Shown in pieces: positions 45,333-55,061 of a stretch of DNA of 64,000 nucleotides. Position 1 is the first letter of the stretch. Every line of letters begins with the position of its first letter. The position numbers and the translations under genes were made by a program. Source of the stretch: Actinomycetaceae bacterium (GTDB taxonomy: Bacteria > Actinomycetota > Actinomycetes > Actinomycetales > Actinomycetaceae); the NCBI GenBank assembly GCA_030537735.1, contig JAUNVG010000001.1, forward strand, positions 1 to 64,000. The letters are read 5' to 3'. The notes under the pieces were generated by a model. It was not told the DNA's origin, did no database searches, and saw only the letters and a list, made by a program, of their open reading frames with translations.

Positions 45333-46244
45333 ATGCAAGTAAGTGGCAGTGAACTAATCTCCATGGCAGCAGTGCGCTCAGCGGCCAAAGTCATATACTC
45401 ACCCGCCATCACCGTCGACACCCCCATAGGGCTGCGCAACGACCCGCAAACCGCCAACATCTTGGCCCACGCCCGCCACAGGGCAAGTGAACTAGACCAA
45501 GCAGTCACCCAAATGCCCCCGGCGGAAAGAAGCGACTACCAAAACTGGATCCGCGGCGAAAACGGCGCCCACTACCTCAAATGGAGGGCACGCGCCCTAG
45601 CAGTAGCTAGCGCCCTGGAACTGGTAGAACAAGCCTGGGAACAAGAACTTGCCACGGAAAGCGACAACGAACCCGCCACCGACCCCACCTTGCAACGACT
45701 AGTGGACCTGGCATGGTGGTTCGACAACCACGGAATGTGGCTACCAGCAGCGGCCTTCCTAATAGGATTCGGACTGTTTTTCGGAATCGGACCGGCACGC
45801 TCACCCCTGATAACCACCATCACCGTTTCCATGCTGGCACTGGCAGCCCTATTGATCGTGATCTACCTAGCAGGCAAAGCACTGCCCGCAGTGGTAGCCC
45901 GATACGCCGAGCACATCGGGCAAGAACTGCCCACCACCAGCAAGATAAGTGGACAGGAAGAAGAAACGAACCAGCCCCCACTTTGGGAAGACGAAACCAG
46001 CGCCGCTACCAACATCCTCAACCACGCTAACTGGGCGATACTCGCCCAACCGGGAAAGATCGCGTTAAGCCCGGTGAAAGCCCCTAAGTGCGCATACCGC
46101 TTGGAACAGCTGAAGGCAGACGAACCACAACCGCAGATAGCGGCGCTGAGTGAACGCCAACGCGAAATAGCACTCACTTTAGTTCGAACGAAAGCTATTA
46201 ATTCGAAAGCACGCCCCCAACGTGGGACACTGGAGACGAACTAA
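45333..46244 (+). CDS. Membrane protein of unknown function
   Basis: I do not recognise a family. The frame is open from 44994, but its 5' part overlaps the opposite-strand gene and is low complexity (Arg/Gly/Glu), so the start is put at ATG 45333 or possibly 45363. The product of about 303 residues has a cytoplasmic helical N-terminal part ([23 protein letters not shown]), two membrane segments at about residues 145-195 ([17 protein letters not shown] and [26 protein letters not shown]), and a soluble C-terminal tail of about 100 residues with [21 protein letters not shown]. lepA follows 38 bases downstream. The purine-rich 5' region is unlike the rest of the window. Confidence 0.65.
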   Translation: MQVSGSELISMAAVRSAAKVIYSPAITVDTPIGLRNDPQTANILAHARHRASELDQAVTQMPPAERSDYQNWIRGENGAHYLKWRARALAVASALELVEQAWEQELATESDNEPATDPTLQRLVDLAWWFDNHGMWLPAAAFLIGFGLFFGIGPARSPLITTITVSMLALAALLIVIYLAGKALPAVVARYAEHIGQELPTTSKISGQEEETNQPPLWEDETSAATNILNHANWAILAQPGKIALSPVKAPKCAYRLEQLKADEPQPQIAALSERQREIALTLVRTKAINSKARPQRGTLETN

Positions 46245-46282
46245 TCAGACTTAAGAAAACTACACCTACAGGGAGGACCCAG

Positions 46283-48139
46283 GTGGCGCAAGCTACACCC
46301 TCACAGGTAGAGCAGATACAACCTGCCTCCACACCCCAAGAACAAATCCGCAACTTTTGCATCATTGCCCATATTGACCACGGTAAATCCACCCTGGCTG
46401 ACCGTATGCTGCAGTTGACCGGGGTAGTGGAACAACGCGAAATGCGTGACCAGTACCTCGACCGGATGGATATTGAACGCGAACGCGGAATCACCATTAA
46501 ATCCCAAGCCGTGCGCATGCCGTGGGAATGCGATGGGAAAGCCTGGGCGCTGAATATGATTGACACCCCCGGGCACGTGGACTTCTCCTACGAGGTGTCA
46601 CGCTCCCTGGCGGCATGTGAAGGTGCGGTACTCCTGGTGGACGCAGCCCAGGGGATTGAAGCGCAAACCCTGGCCAACCTCTACCTGGCAATGGGCAATG
46701 ACCTGACGATTATCCCGGTGCTCAATAAGATTGACCTGCCTTCGGCGCAACCGGAAAAATACGCTGCCGAGATCGCTAACCTCATTGGCTGTGACGAATC
46801 AGAAATCCTGCAAGTATCAGGTAAAACCGGGGTCGGAGTGGAAGAACTCCTCAACGAGATCGTGCGGCAAGTGCCAGCTCCCAGCGGGGAAGTAGACGCC
46901 CCCGCAAGAGCCATGATCTTTGATTCGGTTTACGACACCTACCGCGGGGTAGTGACCTACGTGCGTATGGTGGATGGGCGACTGTCAGCTCGTGAGCGTA
47001 TCGAGATGATGTCGACCCACTCCAACCACGAAATCCTAGAACTGGGAGTGATCTCCCCCGACCCCAAGGCAACTGCTGGACTGGGGCCGGGAGAAGTCGG
47101 CTACCTGATAACCGGGGTTAAGGACGTACGCCAGTCCCGAGTCGGCGACACCGTAACCGCAGCCATACGCGGAGCGGAACAACCCCTGGCAGGGTATGAA
47201 AACCCCAAGCCGATGGTGTTTTCCGGGCTGTATCCGATTGACGGCTCCGACTTCCCGAACCTGCGTGAAGCGTTAGAAAAACTACAGTTAAACGATGCCG
47301 CTTTGACCTTCGAACCGGAGTCCTCGGCGGCACTTGGCTTCGGGTTCCGCTGCGGGTTCTTAGGATTGTTGCACCTAGAGATTGTGCGCGAACGTTTAGA
47401 GCGCGAGTTTAACCTGTCCCTAATCGCCACCGCCCCCAACGTTATCTACCGCGTGGTGGCTGAAGACCGCAGCGAAATCATCGTCACCAACCCGTCGGAA
47501 TACCCTGACGGTAAAATCCACGAAGTCCACGAGCCGGTGGTGCGATCGACTATCCTCACGCCCTCGGACTTTGTCGGTGCGGTAATGGAACTTTGCCAAG
47601 CACGTCGAGGCACCCTGCTGGGAATGGACTACCTCAGTGAAGACCGGGTGGAGTTGCGTTACACGCTGCCCTTGGCTGAAATCGTGTTCGACTTCTTTGA
47701 CCAACTCAAATCCCGCACTCGCGGATACGCGTCCCTAGACTACGAGGCAGCTGGAGAACAAGTCGCCAACCTGGTGCGAGTTGATATTTTACTCAACGGT
47801 GAACAGGTGGATGCTTTCTCTGCCATTGTGCACCGCGATGCAGCCTACGCCTACGGGGTGAAGCTGACGAAGAAACTCAAAGAACTAATTCCGCGCCAGC
47901 AGTTCGAAGTACCCGTGCAAGCCGCGATCGGTTCACGCATTATTGCGCGTGAAACCATTAAAGCCCTGCGTAAAGATATGCTGGCTAAATGTTACGGCGG
48001 CGACATTAGCCGTAAACGTAAGCTGCTGGAAAAACAGAAGGAAGGTAAGAAGCGGATGAAGTCCATCGGCCGGGTGGACGTGCCGCAAGAAGCGTTCATC
48101 TCCGCCCTGACTTCCGATGTTCCCACGGGGAAGAAATGA
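46283..48139 (+). CDS. lepA: Elongation factor 4 (LepA), translational GTPase
   Basis: LepA is a ribosome-dependent GTPase thought to act on stalled or misassembled ribosomes and in initiation. The 618-residue protein starts at GTG with AGGGAGGA upstream. G1 is AHIDHGKS (residues 29-36), the switch region has [16 protein letters not shown]3 is [16 protein letters not shown] and G4 is [10 protein letters not shown]. The EF-G-like domains III and V follow, and the unique C-terminal domain contains [27 protein letters not shown], the LepA hallmark. It overlaps trmB by 4 bases (ATGA) and leads lepA-trmB-hemW. Confidence 0.98.
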   Translation: MAQATPSQVEQIQPASTPQEQIRNFCIIAHIDHGKSTLADRMLQLTGVVEQREMRDQYLDRMDIERERGITIKSQAVRMPWECDGKAWALNMIDTPGHVDFSYEVSRSLAACEGAVLLVDAAQGIEAQTLANLYLAMGNDLTIIPVLNKIDLPSAQPEKYAAEIANLIGCDESEILQVSGKTGVGVEELLNEIVRQVPAPSGEVDAPARAMIFDSVYDTYRGVVTYVRMVDGRLSARERIEMMSTHSNHEILELGVISPDPKATAGLGPGEVGYLITGVKDVRQSRVGDTVTAAIRGAEQPLAGYENPKPMVFSGLYPIDGSDFPNLREALEKLQLNDAALTFEPESSAALGFGFRCGFLGLLHLEIVRERLEREFNLSLIATAPNVIYRVVAEDRSEIIVTNPSEYPDGKIHEVHEPVVRSTILTPSDFVGAVMELCQARRGTLLGMDYLSEDRVELRYTLPLAEIVFDFFDQLKSRTRGYASLDYEAAGEQVANLVRVDILLNGEQVDAFSAIVHRDAAYAYGVKLTKKLKELIPRQQFEVPVQAAIGSRIIARETIKALRKDMLAKCYGGDISRKRKLLEKQKEGKKRMKSIGRVDVPQEAFISALTSDVPTGKK

Positions 48140-48918
48140 GCCCGGAACAACAGGTGCCCTACCTGGCACGGACGAAGTCTTTCACCCGGCGCGGTAGGGG
48201 CCTACATGCCTCCACCCAGCGCACCTGGGATGAACATGGCGATAAGTACCTCATTGACGTTCCACGCGATGGTGGATACACCACGGTAGACCCAAGTTTC
48301 CGCATCGAACCAAAGGTCGTATTCGGCCGCAGTGCTCCACTGGTGATTGAGATCGGATCAGGTAACGGGGAACAAATCGTTGACTTCGCTGCACGCCACC
48401 AGGATCACGACCTGCTGGCGTTCGAGGTGTGGACTGAAGGATTGGGTAAGACCGTGTCACGAGCGGTGGAAACCGGCGTCAGCAACATTCGCCTGGTGGA
48501 AGCAGACGTGGCGCAATGCCTTCCTTTCATCCTTCCCGACCAGTGCGCCACCGAGGTGTGGACATTCTTCCCCGACCCGTGGCGCAAAGCCCGCCACCAC
48601 AAGCGCCGCCTAGTGCAGCCGGCCTTCGCCCGGGAAGTGGCGCGAGTGCTAAAAGACGGGGGAGTGTGGCGACTGGCAACTGACTGGGAAGACTACGCCT
48701 GGCAGATGCGGGACGTGGTTGAAAGCGTTGAAGAGTTCGCCAACCCTCACCAGGGGCAGCGCCCCCACCCTCACGATCCGGAAGGGGACCGCGGCGGCTT
48801 CGCCCCCAGATTCGCCCAACGAGTCTTGACCCGCTTTGAAGAACGCGGGCAACTCAGTGCCCGCCCCGCCTTCGACCTGGTGGCGGTCCGTATGCCCCGG
48901 GGCGAGGGACAGTCCTAA
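48136..48918 (+). CDS. trmB: tRNA (guanine-N7-)-methyltransferase
   Basis: This enzyme uses S-adenosylmethionine to make m7G46 in the tRNA variable loop. The 260-residue protein has the SAM-binding motif [22 protein letters not shown], the [16 protein letters not shown] segment, and the catalytic signature [48 protein letters not shown]. The normal WPDPWPK of many homologues reads FFPDPWRK here, as often in actinobacteria. It is coupled to lepA by a 4-base overlap, and hemW starts 3 bases after its stop. Confidence 0.95.
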   Translation: MSPEQQVPYLARTKSFTRRGRGLHASTQRTWDEHGDKYLIDVPRDGGYTTVDPSFRIEPKVVFGRSAPLVIEIGSGNGEQIVDFAARHQDHDLLAFEVWTEGLGKTVSRAVETGVSNIRLVEADVAQCLPFILPDQCATEVWTFFPDPWRKARHHKRRLVQPAFAREVARVLKDGGVWRLATDWEDYAWQMRDVVESVEEFANPHQGQRPHPHDPEGDRGGFAPRFAQRVLTRFEERGQLSARPAFDLVAVRMPRGEGQS

Positions 48919-48920
48919 CA

Positions 48921-50156
48921 ATGCCCGCCCAGCCCGATGGTCAGCAGTGGAGCGAAGACGGACACTTAGATCCGGTGGAAGTTGGCCCAACCCACAGGCA
49001 CCTGTCGATGTACGTGCACGTGCCGTTTTGCACCGTTCGCTGTGGCTATTGTGATTTCAACACCTACACTGCCGACTTCGGGCAGGGAGCGAACCGAGCC
49101 AGCTACCACCATTCGGTAGGTAAGGAAATCGAGTTGGCAGCCAACGTCCTCGCCAACTTTCCCACCCGAGCGCTACATTCGGTTTTCTTCGGAGGAGGCA
49201 CCCCCACGCTACTTGGCTGCGCGCAGCTGGGATCCATCCTGTCTGAACTGCGTCGCCACTTCGCTTTGGAAGACGACTGTGAAGTAACGGTTGAAGCCAA
49301 TCCGGATACGGTGGACGAGGACGCGTTGAAGCAACTGCGTGAAGCTGGGTTCACCCGGGTTTCGTTTGGGATGCAATCGGCCGATCGGCAAGTGTTGGCG
49401 CGGTTGGACCGCACCCACGATCCTGAACGCATTGACTACGTGGTGCAGGCAGCTAAGAAGGCCGGCCTTGATACGTCTTTGGACCTGATATACGGCACGC
49501 CGGGGGAGTCACTGGCGCAGTGGCAGGCTTCCTTGGAGGCGGCATTGGCAGCGCAGCCGGACCACATTTCCACCTATGCGCTGGTGGTGGAACCTGGTAC
49601 CGCCATGTGGAAAGCCCTGGAGCGCCGGCAGATGCCTGCGGTGGATGAAGACGAGCAGGCAGAAAAGTACGAGTTAGCTGACCGCGTACTTAGCGCCGCC
49701 GGATACGCCTGGTATGAGATCTCTAACTGGGCGCGGATGGAGCCGGGTGAAGAAGGTGGCACCACGGGGTTGAAACACGCTTCTAAACACAACTTGGCCT
49801 ACTGGGCTGATGCTGACTGGTGGGGGATCGGGCCGGGGGCTCACTCTCATTTGGGGGCGGCGCGATGGTGGAACCGCAAGCACCCACTGGCGTGGTTGCG
49901 TAGCTTGCAGGCCGGGAAGTCACCGGCGCAGGCAGGGGAGTTCCTAACCCGGTGGGAGCGTGAACTTGAGTTCGTGATGCTGGGGATCCGAACTGCCGAT
50001 GGCTTGCAGGTGGCGCAGCTACCGGCGGAAGGCAAAGACAAAGTCGAGTCCCTGGTGGAAGAAGGCCTACTGGAGCTGAACGCGCAGGGGAGGGTGCGCC
50101 TGACGTTGCGCGGGCGCCTACTGGCGGACTACGTTACGCGGGAGCTAACTGCCTAG
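48921..50156 (+). CDS. hemW: Radical SAM heme chaperone HemW (HemN-like)
   Basis: HemW is a radical SAM protein that binds heme and inserts it into respiratory proteins; it was long annotated as oxygen-independent coproporphyrinogen III oxidase. The 411-residue protein carries the [4Fe-4S] motif Cys37, Cys41, Cys44 in FCTVRCGYCDF, with HVPF before it, then FFGGGTPTLL, EANPDTVDEDALKQLREAGFTRVSFGMQS, and HASKHNLAYWADADWWGIGPGAHSHL near the C-terminus. The HemN-specific first Cys is absent and the CxxxCxxC-x-F form of HemW is present. It is last in the lepA-trmB-hemW operon. Confidence 0.93.
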   Translation: MPAQPDGQQWSEDGHLDPVEVGPTHRHLSMYVHVPFCTVRCGYCDFNTYTADFGQGANRASYHHSVGKEIELAANVLANFPTRALHSVFFGGGTPTLLGCAQLGSILSELRRHFALEDDCEVTVEANPDTVDEDALKQLREAGFTRVSFGMQSADRQVLARLDRTHDPERIDYVVQAAKKAGLDTSLDLIYGTPGESLAQWQASLEAALAAQPDHISTYALVVEPGTAMWKALERRQMPAVDEDEQAEKYELADRVLSAAGYAWYEISNWARMEPGEEGGTTGLKHASKHNLAYWADADWWGIGPGAHSHLGAARWWNRKHPLAWLRSLQAGKSPAQAGEFLTRWERELEFVMLGIRTADGLQVAQLPAEGKDKVESLVEEGLLELNAQGRVRLTLRGRLLADYVTRELTA

Positions 50157-50185
50157 GGGCGATGAACTGCTAGCTACTGTCTTGC

Positions 50186-51079
50186 CTAGTGGGTTCCGGA
50201 GGCGGTAACGAAGTCAATGAGCTGCTCCACCCGCCCCAGTAGGGCTGGTTCCAGGTCGCGGAACGAACGCACGCGCGCCAAGATAGCTTTCCAACCCAGT
50301 CCGATATCTTCCTTCGTTTCGTGAGGCAGCCCCAGAGCCCGCAAGGACTCAACCTTGGGGTTGGTTCCGCGGGGGAAGGGTGGCCACTTTTCCAACCCCA
50401 CGGCAGCCGGTTTAATGGCTTGCCACACGTCCAGGTACGGGTGGCCAATGACGAGGACGGAATCGGGCCAACGACGCATGGCTTCTTGTGCGATCCGGGT
50501 TTCTTTAGATTTGTCCACCGCGTGATCGACCAACACGCCAACGCGACGCTGGGGAGTGGGGCCGAATACTTCAAGCAGATCCAGCAGGTGGTCCACCCCA
50601 TCGAGGTACTCCACCACCACGCCCTCGTAGCGCAGATCATCACCCCAGACTTTCTCCACCAGTTCCGCATCGTGGGACCCTTCCACCCAGATACGCGAAT
50701 GCCGCGCTACTCGGGCGCGTTCTAACTTCACTGCGCGCGAACCCGAGGCGGTGCGTCCCGGACCGAGGCCGGTGGGGTCTTTGCGGGGCGAGGCTGACGC
50801 TGCTGGCATGGTCAGTGTCACGGGTTTACCGTCGACCCACCAGCCGGGACCGAGGGGGAAGGTGCGGCGGTTGCGCCGCCGGTCTTCTAAGACCACCACC
50901 CAGCCGGCGGGGCCTTTTTCTACTCCTAGCACCGCGCCGACGAAACCGGAGGTGGGGTCTTCCACCACCAGTCCGGGCGTGGCGGGCACGGGAGTTGACT
51001 TTTGCATCCGGGCAAAAGGGCCTTCGCGGTGCGGGTTTTGAGATAGTACATCTTTTCCGTAACGGTCCATCGTCGCCAT
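50186..51079 (-). CDS. DUF3097 family protein, function unknown
   Basis: This actinobacteria-specific protein is recognised by DRYGKDVL at the N-terminus, GFVGAVLGVEKGPAGWVVVLEDRRRNRRTFPLGPGWWVDGKPVTL, and ARHSRIWVEGSHDAELVEKVWGDDLRYEGVVVEYLDGVDHLLDLL in the middle. The last of these resembles a Toprim-like acidic motif, and RVGVLVDHAVDKSKETRIAQ continues it. If so, it may act on nucleic acid, but that is inference. The start is placed at ATG 51079 (298 residues); an in-frame ATG at 51151 would add 24 residues and leave only 47 bases before the divergent transpeptidase gene. There is no signal peptide. It is convergent with hemW. Confidence 0.85.
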   Translation of the reverse strand: MATMDRYGKDVLSQNPHREGPFARMQKSTPVPATPGLVVEDPTSGFVGAVLGVEKGPAGWVVVLEDRRRNRRTFPLGPGWWVDGKPVTLTMPAASASPRKDPTGLGPGRTASGSRAVKLERARVARHSRIWVEGSHDAELVEKVWGDDLRYEGVVVEYLDGVDHLLDLLEVFGPTPQRRVGVLVDHAVDKSKETRIAQEAMRRWPDSVLVIGHPYLDVWQAIKPAAVGLEKWPPFPRGTNPKVESLRALGLPHETKEDIGLGWKAILARVRSFRDLEPALLGRVEQLIDFVTASGTH

Positions 51080-51198
51080 TTTAACCAGTTCCAAAAGTGG
51101 TGGTGGGAACCATGCCGAAACCTGGTGTGTGAGCAAGTCCATCGCCCGCATGTTCTTGTCTCGTTGAACAAGCCTAGATTTTTAGCGACAATGGGAGC

Positions 51199-52695
51199 GT
51201 GCCATCAACTGAAGAAGATGTTCTAGACATGGACAAAGAAAAGCCAGCGGAAGACCCGCAAAAGCGCCGCAAGAAAATTATCGTTGCGAGCGCGCTAGCA
51301 GTTGTACTTGTTGCGCTCGGTGCCGTCAGCGGCACCGCGATGTACTATCAAAATCGAGTCCTACCTGGAACCACTGTTGCTGGTGAAAACGTAAGTGGTA
51401 AAACTCGCGCTGAGTTCGCTAAATGGCTAGAAAGTAAAGAGTCAGCCACCAACGTAACAGTGAAGATAGAACAGGTCGAAGAATCTAGAAAATTATCCGA
51501 CTACGGCGTCACAATCGACGCTAAAGACACCCAGAAGCAAGTATTTGCTCCTAACGCTAATTTTTTCCACCGGGTAGCTGGTCTTTTTAACTCCCGCAGT
51601 GTGGAACCGAAACTAAACGTGTCTAAGGCGTCTTTGGAAGAAAACTACGTAGCTTTGAATGAAGCACTAGGTTCACCGGCGGTTAACGCCTCCGTGGCGT
51701 TCAAAGACGACGAAGGTAAGTTCGCGATAACCAAATCTGTACTTGGCACCGGGGTGGCGAAAAATACCTTGGAGTCTAACCTCACCAAGGTAGCTAAGAC
51801 CCTTAAATCTGCCACCGTGACGTTAGATAGCGAAGAACTTCTACCGAAGATTGACGATGAGCGTGCAGGGGAAGTGGCAGCTAAAGCTAACGCTTTCATC
51901 GAGTCTGTGGTTGCTATTACCGACGAAGGTGAGACCATTAGCCCCGACGTTAATCGGCGGGCGACTTGGGTTAAGATCGAAACCACCGATGACGATGAGA
52001 ACCCGATCGCAGATCCCACTATTAACGAAGCAGAGGTAAAAACCTGGCTGGATGAAGTTATTGCTAACGCCAACCAGCCGATGGAACCGGCGTTGAAGAA
52101 CGTTAACAGCCGCGGTGAAGTTAAAGCGGTAGTGGAAGAAGGACAACGCGGCTTCACCGTCAACAACGGTGAGGAAGTGTTCAAGAACCTGCTGGCTGCG
52201 CTGGGTGAACACAAGGCGTTTGAAGGTACCTTCTCTTACGACATAACCGAGCCTGAGGTCAATACTCGCCTGATCGCTGATGGGGCGGAAAACCTGATTT
52301 ACATGGCTGCCCCGGGTGAGAAGTGGATCGACTTGAACCTGTCCAGTGCCTCAGTGACAGCGTATGAAGGTGCCACCCCCGTGATCGGTCCGATTCCGAT
52401 TGTGCCGGGTGCTCCCGGAATGGAAACTGTTTCGGGCATGTTTAAAGTCTGGCTCAAGGTGCCTTCTCAAACCATGAGCGGTACCAACCTGGACGGTAGC
52501 CGTTACTCTACTCCCGGGGTGCCGTGGGTACTGTACTTCCACGGTGACTACGCTTTCCACGGAGCGCCGTGGCGTGGCTCCTTCGGGTGGAGCGGTCCTG
52601 GCGGGTCGCACGGATGTGTGAACATGCCAGTTCCCAGTGCCCAGGAACTGTACGAGTGGGCGCCAATAGGCACGGTAGTGGCAAGCCACTACTAA
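51199..52695 (+). CDS. L,D-transpeptidase (YkuD domain), membrane-anchored
   Basis: This cell-wall enzyme makes 3-3 cross-links in peptidoglycan or attaches proteins. The 498-residue protein starts at GTG and has a short basic cytoplasmic tail, one membrane anchor (about residues 30-50, IIVASALAVVLVALGAVSGTAMYY), and an extracellular part of two related modules (VAGENVSGKTRAEFAKWLESK is the VanW/PG-binding type start). The C-terminal YkuD domain contains FHGDYAFHGAPW and the catalytic SHGCVNMP, with His471 and Cys473. All catalytic residues are intact. It is divergent from DUF3097 and stands ahead of the hrcA operon. Confidence 0.92.
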   Translation: MPSTEEDVLDMDKEKPAEDPQKRRKKIIVASALAVVLVALGAVSGTAMYYQNRVLPGTTVAGENVSGKTRAEFAKWLESKESATNVTVKIEQVEESRKLSDYGVTIDAKDTQKQVFAPNANFFHRVAGLFNSRSVEPKLNVSKASLEENYVALNEALGSPAVNASVAFKDDEGKFAITKSVLGTGVAKNTLESNLTKVAKTLKSATVTLDSEELLPKIDDERAGEVAAKANAFIESVVAITDEGETISPDVNRRATWVKIETTDDDENPIADPTINEAEVKTWLDEVIANANQPMEPALKNVNSRGEVKAVVEEGQRGFTVNNGEEVFKNLLAALGEHKAFEGTFSYDITEPEVNTRLIADGAENLIYMAAPGEKWIDLNLSSASVTAYEGATPVIGPIPIVPGAPGMETVSGMFKVWLKVPSQTMSGTNLDGSRYSTPGVPWVLYFHGDYAFHGAPWRGSFGWSGPGGSHGCVNMPVPSAQELYEWAPIGTVVASHY

Positions 52696-52779
52696 AAACC
52701 TCCCTTCGCTGTCGCGTGCCTGCGATTGTGAAACTATCTACAAAGCTGCCTTCTGAGGCCGGTGTTCGCCCTAGTGCGA

Positions 52780-52834
52780 TGGTTAAAGCCCGCCCAGCAG
52801 GGTAGAGTTAGCACTCGGAAGAAGTGAGTGCTAC
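52780..52834 (+). promoter_or_regulatory. Promoter with CIRCE operator of the hrcA-dnaJ operon
   Basis: TGGTTA (52780-52785) and TAGAGT (52803-52808) are 17 bases apart. Overlapping the end of the -10 box is TTAGCACTC-N9-GAGTGCTAC (52808-52834), matching the HrcA operator CIRCE with a perfect left arm and one mismatch in the right arm. HrcA should therefore repress its own operon, with induction by heat. Confidence 0.93.
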
Positions 52835-52906
52835 ATAGGGCAGTGTGTTACTACTGTGCTGACCCCAAACGAAGGTAGCGTCGCGCCACGGAGAGGAGGA
52901 AAGGCA

Positions 52907-53920
52907 GTGGGAACACAAGAAAGGCGACTAGCCGTTCTAAGAGCCATAGTCTCTGACTACGTTTCCACCCGCGAACCAGTCGGCTCCAAGATGCTGGTGG
53001 AACGCTACGACCTGGGAGTATCCCCAGCCACCATACGAAACGACATGGCGGCACTGGAAGACGCCGGGTTCATATACCAGCCGCACACCTCCGCCGGGCG
53101 CATCCCCACAGTGGAAGGCTACCGCCTGTTCGTAGACAGGTTGGCCGAACTAAAACCCATGTCCGCCCCTGAACGGCACGCGATCGAAAGATTCCTCTCC
53201 GAAGCTGTCGACCTAGACGACGTGATCGAACGCACCGTGCGCCTGCTAGCCCAACTCACTAGGCATGTCGCCGTCGTGCAGTACCCACGTTTCAACGCCG
53301 CCAGAATCGTGCGCATAGAAATCGTGCCCCTCACCAGTGCGCGTCTGCTGGTAATAGCCATCACCAGTGACGGCAACGTCACCGAACGTGAACTTACGAT
53401 TGAACCGGTAGAAGAACACCTCCTCACCTGGGTGCGCGATTATCTGAACGACCTGGCCTGCGGACAACACCTGCAAGATGTCCCACAGGTCTTTACCGGC
53501 CTGGATCAAATCCAAGACCCGAATAAATCCAAACTGGCCCAATCAGTAGCGGCAGCCGTGGAAGAAGCCCTAAAGGATGAGGAACAAGAACGCATAGTGG
53601 TAGCGGGAACTGCAAACCTAGCCCGCTTCGGAACGGACTTCGCAGGCACCATCGGCCCCGTCCTCGATGCCTTGGAAGAACACGTCACCTTACTGCGGCT
53701 CTTTTCCGCCACCACCGGGGACGTAACGGTGTCAATCGGTGATGAAAATCCCCACCAAGGGCTAGCGGAAACCGCCGTGGTGTCGGGAGGCTACGGGGAC
53801 GGTGATGCGCGTGCGCACCTAGCGGTGGTGGGCCCGGTTCGTATGGACTACCCCGGCGCGATGAGCACGGTAAGAGCCTTGAGCGCCTACCTGACTCACT
53901 TCCTACACGAACGCCCGTGA
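52907..53920 (+). CDS. hrcA: Heat-inducible transcription repressor HrcA
   Basis: HrcA binds CIRCE elements and represses class I heat-shock genes; its folding depends on GroEL in other bacteria. The 337-residue protein starts at GTG 52907 with GAGGAGGAAA upstream; the in-frame start at 52856 adds 17 unconserved residues. It begins TQERRLAVLRAIVSDYVSTREPVGSKMLVERYDLGVSPATIRNDMAALEDAGFIYQPHTSAGRIPTVEGYRLFVD, the winged-helix family signature. The C-terminal GAF-like domain has FRSATTGDVTVSIGDEN-like sequence (LFSATTGDVTVSIGDENPH) and GPVRMDYPGAMSTVRALSAYL. A CIRCE element lies in its own promoter. Confidence 0.97.
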   Translation: MGTQERRLAVLRAIVSDYVSTREPVGSKMLVERYDLGVSPATIRNDMAALEDAGFIYQPHTSAGRIPTVEGYRLFVDRLAELKPMSAPERHAIERFLSEAVDLDDVIERTVRLLAQLTRHVAVVQYPRFNAARIVRIEIVPLTSARLLVIAITSDGNVTERELTIEPVEEHLLTWVRDYLNDLACGQHLQDVPQVFTGLDQIQDPNKSKLAQSVAAAVEEALKDEEQERIVVAGTANLARFGTDFAGTIGPVLDALEEHVTLLRLFSATTGDVTVSIGDENPHQGLAETAVVSGGYGDGDARAHLAVVGPVRMDYPGAMSTVRALSAYLTHFLHERP

Positions 53921-53936
53921 AAAGATTTGAAGGTAG

Positions 53937-53956
53937 AAGTAAGTAAGTAAGTAAGG
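53937..53956 (+). repeat. AAGT tetranucleotide repeat between hrcA and dnaJ
   Basis: Four tandem AAGT units followed by AAGG lie between the hrcA stop and the dnaJ start at 53964. The last AAGG is the dnaJ ribosome binding site. The repeat is directly upstream of the Shine-Dalgarno, so slippage would not change the spacing to the start codon but would change the spacing to the upstream hrcA stop. Confidence 0.85.
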
Positions 53957-53963
53957 AACACTT

Positions 53964-55058
53964 GTGAGCGAGGATTACTACCAAATACTGGGAGTGTCAA
54001 AAGACGCCAGCAGTGAAGAAATTAAGAAAGCCTACCGGCGGCTATCACGCAAACTCCACCCCGACATCGCGGGCCCAGAACACGAAGAGGAGTTTAAGAA
54101 CGTTACCGTAGCCTACGAAACGCTTTCTAACCCGGAAAAACGCCGGGCCTACGACCTGGGCGATAGTGGCGCCGGGTTCGGAGCTTTCTCCGACATTTTC
54201 GAAACCTTCTTCTCCGCTGCCGGGGCAGGTGCTGGCCCAGTGCCCAGGGGCCGGCGCGGACAAGATAGCCTCACCGTGTTGGAAGTGGAACTGAACACCA
54301 TAGTTTTTGGGTCGGAAGAAGAAATCCCCTTCGACACCGCCATCACCTGTCCCACCTGTGAAGGCAGCTGCTGCAAGCCCGGCACCGCGCCCCGCACCTG
54401 TGACGCCTGCCAGGGGGCAGGTAGCGTGCGCCGCGTACAACGCACCTTGCTTGGTAACGTCATGACGTCGGCTCCCTGCACTAGCTGCGGAGGATACGGC
54501 TCCACCATTCCCGACCCGTGCGAGGAATGCAACGGGGAAGGGCGCGTCCATTCACGCCGCACCCTGAACATCACGGTGCCGGCCGGTATCGAATCTGGAA
54601 CCCGCATTCGACTTGCCGGGCAGGGCGAGGCCGGCCCTGGAGGTGGCCCCAACGGTGACCTTTACGTGGAGATCAGGCAGCGTCGCCACCCGGTGTTTAC
54701 TCGGCGCGGCGATGACCTGCTTGCCACCGTGAATATCCCCATGACGGCGGCGGTGTTGGGCACCGAAATACCATTTGAGACTCTAGATGGCGAAAAAACC
54801 CTGGAAGTTCCAGCTGGGACGCAGCCCTTTGATGAGATCACCCTCAGCGGGCTGGGGGTAGGGCGGTTGCGGCGCCTTGGCCGCGGTGACCTGCGCGTGC
54901 AACTGAATGTGCAGATCCCCACCCGCATCAGTGGGGACCAGCGCGAGCTAGTCCAACAGTTGGCGAAACTGCGAGGTGAAGAGGAAGTAACCGCGCAAAC
55001 CGTGGAAGACCACCAGGGGTTCTTCGCCAGTTTGAAGGAAAAACTTAGTGGACTGTAA
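53964..55058 (+). CDS. dnaJ: Chaperone protein DnaJ (second, HrcA-linked copy)
   Basis: DnaJ stimulates the DnaK ATPase and presents unfolded substrates. The 364-residue protein starts at GTG. The J domain (residues 1-65) has the HPD motif at 32-34 (KLHPDIAG). A short Gly-rich stretch follows, then the zinc domain with four CxxC repeats ([36 protein letters not shown]), and C-terminal substrate-binding domains with [23 protein letters not shown]. The first zinc repeat ends GSCC instead of GxG. It is the short DnaJ2 type typical of actinobacteria, and its partner DnaK is not in this window. rsmE starts 3 bases after its stop. Confidence 0.96.
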   Translation: MSEDYYQILGVSKDASSEEIKKAYRRLSRKLHPDIAGPEHEEEFKNVTVAYETLSNPEKRRAYDLGDSGAGFGAFSDIFETFFSAAGAGAGPVPRGRRGQDSLTVLEVELNTIVFGSEEEIPFDTAITCPTCEGSCCKPGTAPRTCDACQGAGSVRRVQRTLLGNVMTSAPCTSCGGYGSTIPDPCEECNGEGRVHSRRTLNITVPAGIESGTRIRLAGQGEAGPGGGPNGDLYVEIRQRRHPVFTRRGDDLLATVNIPMTAAVLGTEIPFETLDGEKTLEVPAGTQPFDEITLSGLGVGRLRRLGRGDLRVQLNVQIPTRISGDQRELVQQLAKLRGEEEVTAQTVEDHQGFFASLKEKLSGL

Positions 55059-55061
55059 ACC

